This document shows positions 61,796 to 64,000 of a stretch of DNA of 64,000 bases, piece after piece. Positions within the stretch are counted from its first letter, which is position 1, and every line of letters starts with the position of its first letter. The notes beneath the pieces are model-generated. The model searched no databases. It was not told where the DNA came from and worked only from the letters and a program-made list of their open reading frames with translations. Source of the stretch: [Flavobacterium] thermophilum (lineage in GTDB: Bacteria; Bacillota; Bacilli; Bacillales; Anoxybacillaceae); the NCBI GenBank assembly GCA_900450595.1, contig UGGS01000001.1:1364001-1428000 (forward strand). Reading direction: 5' to 3'. The position numbers were made by a program, and so were the translations under genes.

Positions 61796-63242
61796 TGCGT
61801 TCGCCCGACTGATCGCTTGGATCAGTCGGGCTTTTTGGTGTTTCATCATCATAGAGCATGTAAGTATCAAGAAAGTTTTTCCATGATTCACGGTCTGATT
61901 TTAAAGCGTTTAGATAGCTTTCATATTGTTCTTGTGTCCAGCTATAAGGTTTTTTCATTCCTGCCATTGTTAAAGCAAAGTTTTCAATATGCTCGGACAG
62001 TGGTGCGCTTTTGTATAAATCGCTTGCTTGTACATCAATACGTCCTTCGTATTTTCCACCGTCTTCCCATTCGACGCGGAAAGCTGTTTTGTCATATCCA
62101 CCAGTGTCTTTTCTAAAAGCTATATCTTTTATAATTTTGTTAGCTTCTTCCCATGTTGTAACGGTTGTGTCGTCTTTAATTACTGGTGATTCAGACCATA
62201 AAAATGTAATTGATTTTACTTTAATTTTTTGCGTTTGTTCTTTTTCAGTTTGTAACCGTTCTTTTGCTTGTTGCGTGTTATCGTGTTCCGATTCGGTTAC
62301 ATATTCGGACTTTAGGATATTAAAAAGTTCGCTATTTTGTAAAGCATTAACGGCATTGTAAACGTCAATAGGTTGCACAAATGAATATTTGTTATTCTCT
62401 TTGACGTCATAGTAGGCATTTTGCAAAGTAACGATATAAGGTTTCAAGTCTGTCATACGCAGAGCGTCATTAAACGGTCTATTTGTTGCGATTAAATCAA
62501 TAAGTGATTTATGGGCATTGTAAGCGTCCGCTAATGTTTCGACTTGTTGTGGATCTTGTTGCTCTTCCGACTGTTCCGCTACTTCTTCCATTTGTTCTTT
62601 TGCCTCACCTGCTAACATTTTCGCGAATTGTAAACGATCAGCAGTTTGTTTTGCATACCATATTTTTTTGTATTTACTCCAGCGAAAACCTTGCGCCTTT
62701 AGCTCGTTTCTTACTTCTTCACTTGGTATGCTTGTAAAAGAAATTTCGATGCCGTTTAATTGTTCGTTTAGTGTGTATTTAGCTTGTGCTTCTGAATGTC
62801 GCGGCTCTTGTTGGGCTTCTTTTGGTTGTTTCGGCTGTTCTTGTTGAGCTTCTTTTTGGCTCTCAAGTGCTTCTAAATACTCTAAATACATTTTTTCGGC
62901 TGTTTCGTTAAATGCTCTATAATAGCAAGCGCGGTCATTTAAATAAGATTCACCATAATTTGCGCGGACTTCCGTTTCAATTTTGTTTTTTAGTTCGTTA
63001 GTCCATTCTTGACGAGTGAAAACGAATAAATTACCACCTGACAGAATTTCACCTGTTACTTCGCAACGTTGCACTTGTTCATATTTTGAAATGACTTCTT
63101 CGACGGCTTTTTCTGTAGGGAAATTGGTCCATCTAACATTGATCGAGCCGGAACGTTCGCAACGTACAGAAAACTTTGTAAAAGGAAATTTTTCTTTTAA
63201 CTCTTGACGGATTTTTTTAGCTGTTTCTTTTGTGTTCATCAT
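60036..63242 (-). CDS. large polyvalent-type protein (LPD29-like), 1068 aa
   Basis: Residues about 5-80 (TAKKIRQELKEKFPFTKFSVRCERSGSINVRWTNFPTEKAVEEVISKYEQV) match LPD29. Two copies of a strand-helix module follow: GIEISFTSIPSEEVRNELKAQGFRWSKYKKIWYAK near residue 165 and GIELYFSEKPSEAIREQLKQYGFKWSRQGFWYAK near residue 700. Between them are Gln/Glu-rich linkers. The C-terminal 250 residues are coiled-coil plus a domain resembling LPD29-associated ends. Such proteins are thought to be injected or to modulate host functions. Includes a terminator-like hairpin at 61803. Confidence 0.7.
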   Translation of the reverse strand: MMNTKETAKKIRQELKEKFPFTKFSVRCERSGSINVRWTNFPTEKAVEEVISKYEQVQRCEVTGEILSGGNLFVFTRQEWTNELKNKIETEVRANYGESYLNDRACYYRAFNETAEKMYLEYLEALESQKEAQQEQPKQPKEAQQEPRHSEAQAKYTLNEQLNGIEISFTSIPSEEVRNELKAQGFRWSKYKKIWYAKQTADRLQFAKMLAGEAKEQMEEVAEQSEEQQDPQQVETLADAYNAHKSLIDLIATNRPFNDALRMTDLKPYIVTLQNAYYDVKENNKYSFVQPIDVYNAVNALQNSELFNILKSEYVTESEHDNTQQAKERLQTEKEQTQKIKVKSITFLWSESPVIKDDTTVTTWEEANKIIKDIAFRKDTGGYDKTAFRVEWEDGGKYEGRIDVQASDLYKSAPLSEHIENFALTMAGMKKPYSWTQEQYESYLNALKSDRESWKNFLDTYMLYDDETPKSPTDPSDQSGERNNSAGNSEIAAIVAEEEQPLQEVLFYHEDLSECQNAKINEILNRHKDNDKFTFVAVYQRQNEAKQAVLHVKTNEGKDLYMSFLLDGSFAFSSHELDYYDRHVYGIKLLHEFTNNSDTIQKLGNEQKEKAVNDTIQEAQKFNNSNNMHELGILQEQSNHDIMNHDTMQEEAKKLNNMPANESLEDLQAKILNNSEQATTLQVSYKINDEKNGIELYFSEKPSEAIREQLKQYGFKWSRQGFWYAKKTNERLNFVQSLLSDSYNSELTDEQRKTLSKRLEKDNVMPLCLFKAKNSDSILLECINTNLDEQKPFYFLIRANGEEIGKGYDSDILNDYVLIHSYDTHNSQDVGEREAYPDINIDDIDTYVIDERLQEAEHAASWIFRTQKRDHTKEIQELFTQYNSKVIDLLEQTDNERIKYYLKKSLQSFKKRYFDNYVKILRHRSENPSWAVTGRGNLNKRKYDKALSRYDKLIQESVELTKQIDATINRAKNEIQKEKEQRIKEAVESVKNELTFTVMTKEIEYMGYKERKRVYMYGDYWTARLWGCFRIFKGNREIHEMKSTDKLEDAKRYIAYLVQQDKESQKVS
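61803..61836 (+). terminator. strong hairpin with T-run inside the large gene
   Basis: A perfect 12-bp stem GCCCGACTGATC / GATCAGTCGGGC (61803-61814, 61820-61831) and TTTTT, in terminator layout on the plus strand, antisense to the gene. On the coding strand it encodes SPTDPSDQSG. Confidence 0.6.
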
Positions 63243-63319
63243 AATTAACTACCTCCATATAATTTATTATAATTTACTTAAATTATATCATGGTCATTTA
63301 ATAAAATCAACTTTTTATA

Positions 63320-63349
63320 TAAAACAAAAGCCCACTCTTTAAGAGTGGA
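63320..63349 (-). terminator. terminator after the 63339-63563 gene
   Basis: CCACTCTT / AAGAGTGG stem then GCTTTTGTTTT on the minus strand; the stem includes the stop codon region. Confidence 0.65.
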
Positions 63350-63563
63350 CAGTGTACGGGATAGCGTAGTTATTTGCAATCATTTTAATACCTCTTGCTT
63401 CTTCTTGCGTTTTTGGGTAAACGGTTAATGTTTGACGATCTCCTTTTATGCTTAAATATCCATATCCTTCCCTAATCTCTTTTAGACCTTCTCTCACATT
63501 GTTGCGCCAAATTTTAAACTCCTTGTCATTGTTACGTTTAATTTTTTTAAGTACGATCATCAT
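63339..63563 (-). CDS. hypothetical protein, 74 aa
   Basis: Basic alpha-beta protein (MMIVLKKIKRNNDKEFKIWRNNVREGLKEIREGYGYLSIKGDRQTLTVYPKTQEEARGI). AAGGAGATGG upstream. Not recognised. Confidence 0.55.
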   Translation of the reverse strand: MMIVLKKIKRNNDKEFKIWRNNVREGLKEIREGYGYLSIKGDRQTLTVYPKTQEEARGIKMIANNYAIPYTVHS

Positions 63564-63828
63564 TTAAACCATCTCCTTTATTATTATATTTTCCCTACAA
63601 GTACATTATAAACCTGCTAATTACTAAAGTCAACGACTAAATTATAAAAGTAACATCGTTTTCAACGCACATAAACGGCTTATTTTCGCATTTTGCAGCG
63701 TTTAAATGGTATAGCATTAGGGTACTATCTAAAACGCAAAATTGGGCGATTTTAAGCGTATGGGAGCGTGTGAAGTGGATAGGTGAAGGGAAACAAAATG
63801 ATTGGCTGAATGTGAAAAAATAATAAAA

Positions 63829-63859
63829 GCAACCTTCTACCATATTGGCAAAAGGTTGC
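63829..63859 (-). terminator. intrinsic terminator
   Basis: GCAACCTT / AAGGTTGC stem followed by TTTTATTATTTTTT on the minus strand. It ends the gene entering from the right edge. Confidence 0.75.
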
Positions 63860-63897
63860 TCGTTATGGTGGGAATATGTACATTGTATCAGCTCCAG

Positions 63898-64000
63898 TCA
63901 TACGATTAGGAAGTATTCTTTCAAGCGATGTTTAGCAAGTAACCGATCTATAACTGGCTCTACTTCTTCCGCATAGGCAAGCTCCTTAATTTCATCATCG
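63898..64000 (-). CDS. C-terminal end of a gene cut by the window edge
   Basis: An open frame from the window edge reads DDEIKELAYAEEVEPVIDRLL through EYFLIV and stops at 63898. It is followed by a terminator. Family not recognisable from 34 residues. Confidence 0.5.
   Translation of the reverse strand, partial: DDEIKELAYAEEVEPVIDRLLAKHRLKEYFLIV

Noticed and set aside
63637..63843. 68-aa minus-strand ORF
   Set aside because: No ribosome site, unusual composition, and it begins inside the terminator at 63829.
1..64000. tRNA genes, rRNA and additional CRISPR arrays
   Set aside because: No cloverleaf-like segments with T-loop signatures, no rRNA-like sequence and no second regularly spaced repeat set were seen by eye.

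Overview
The window is 64 kb of an AT-rich, densely packed, almost entirely minus-strand genome. It looks like a large temperate phage or prophage of a low-GC Bacillota host, most likely Bacillales. The gene set and order resemble the SPbeta group as I remember it: nrdI/nrdE/nrdF with a thioredoxin, a DnaE-type polymerase next to a 3D-domain protein, primase, DnaB-like helicase, Sak4-like ATPase and SSB, plus a lysogeny block of one Xre regulator and recombinase-fold proteins. Family assignments come from motifs visible in the translated sequence; no database was searched.

Layout, read leftwards from the right end. 58-64 kb: a 1068-aa large polyvalent protein (LPD29-like), a broken macrodomain gene and a cluster of CATAACAG motifs. 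56.5-57.5 kb: a replication-initiator-like gene followed by iteron-like repeats, a possible origin. 41-56 kb: many tiny genes, a KilAC-type antirepressor, SLOG and nucleotidyltransferase proteins, an HD phosphohydrolase, several DNA methyltransferases (some broken) and an IS605-type tnpB. 35-41 kb: the lysogeny/recombination block (plus-strand xre; minus-strand MrpR-, YopQ- and YopP-like genes) with two candidate plus-strand small RNAs. 24-35 kb: thymidine kinase, RNase H, ATP-dependent DNA ligase, a methyltransferase and small genes. 21.9-24.3 kb: a compact CRISPR-Cas locus. 11-21.7 kb: the replication module. 0-11 kb: nucleotide metabolism and more methyltransferases.

Two items stand out. 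First, 21993-24273 holds what appears to be a complete phage-borne type V-F mini-system: a 463-aa Cas12f1 with intact RuvC and zinc-ribbon residues, a tracrRNA-like RNA sharing core blocks with the Acidibacillus Cas12f1 guide scaffold, and an array of four identical 29-bp repeats with three 36-38-bp spacers. No adaptation genes are present. It likely targets competing DNA elements. Second, the DnaE polymerase gene is split by a 375-nt ORF-less group I intron lying exactly between the catalytic PD and ID residues; splicing restores an open frame of 1014 codons.

A third theme is gene decay. At least ten genes (methyltransferases, a macrodomain protein, small ORFs) carry single in-frame stop codons or one-base homopolymer indels in otherwise coherent frames, while large replication genes are intact. 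This may be prophage decay or consensus sequencing error. All three stop codons are involved, so genetic recoding is unlikely.
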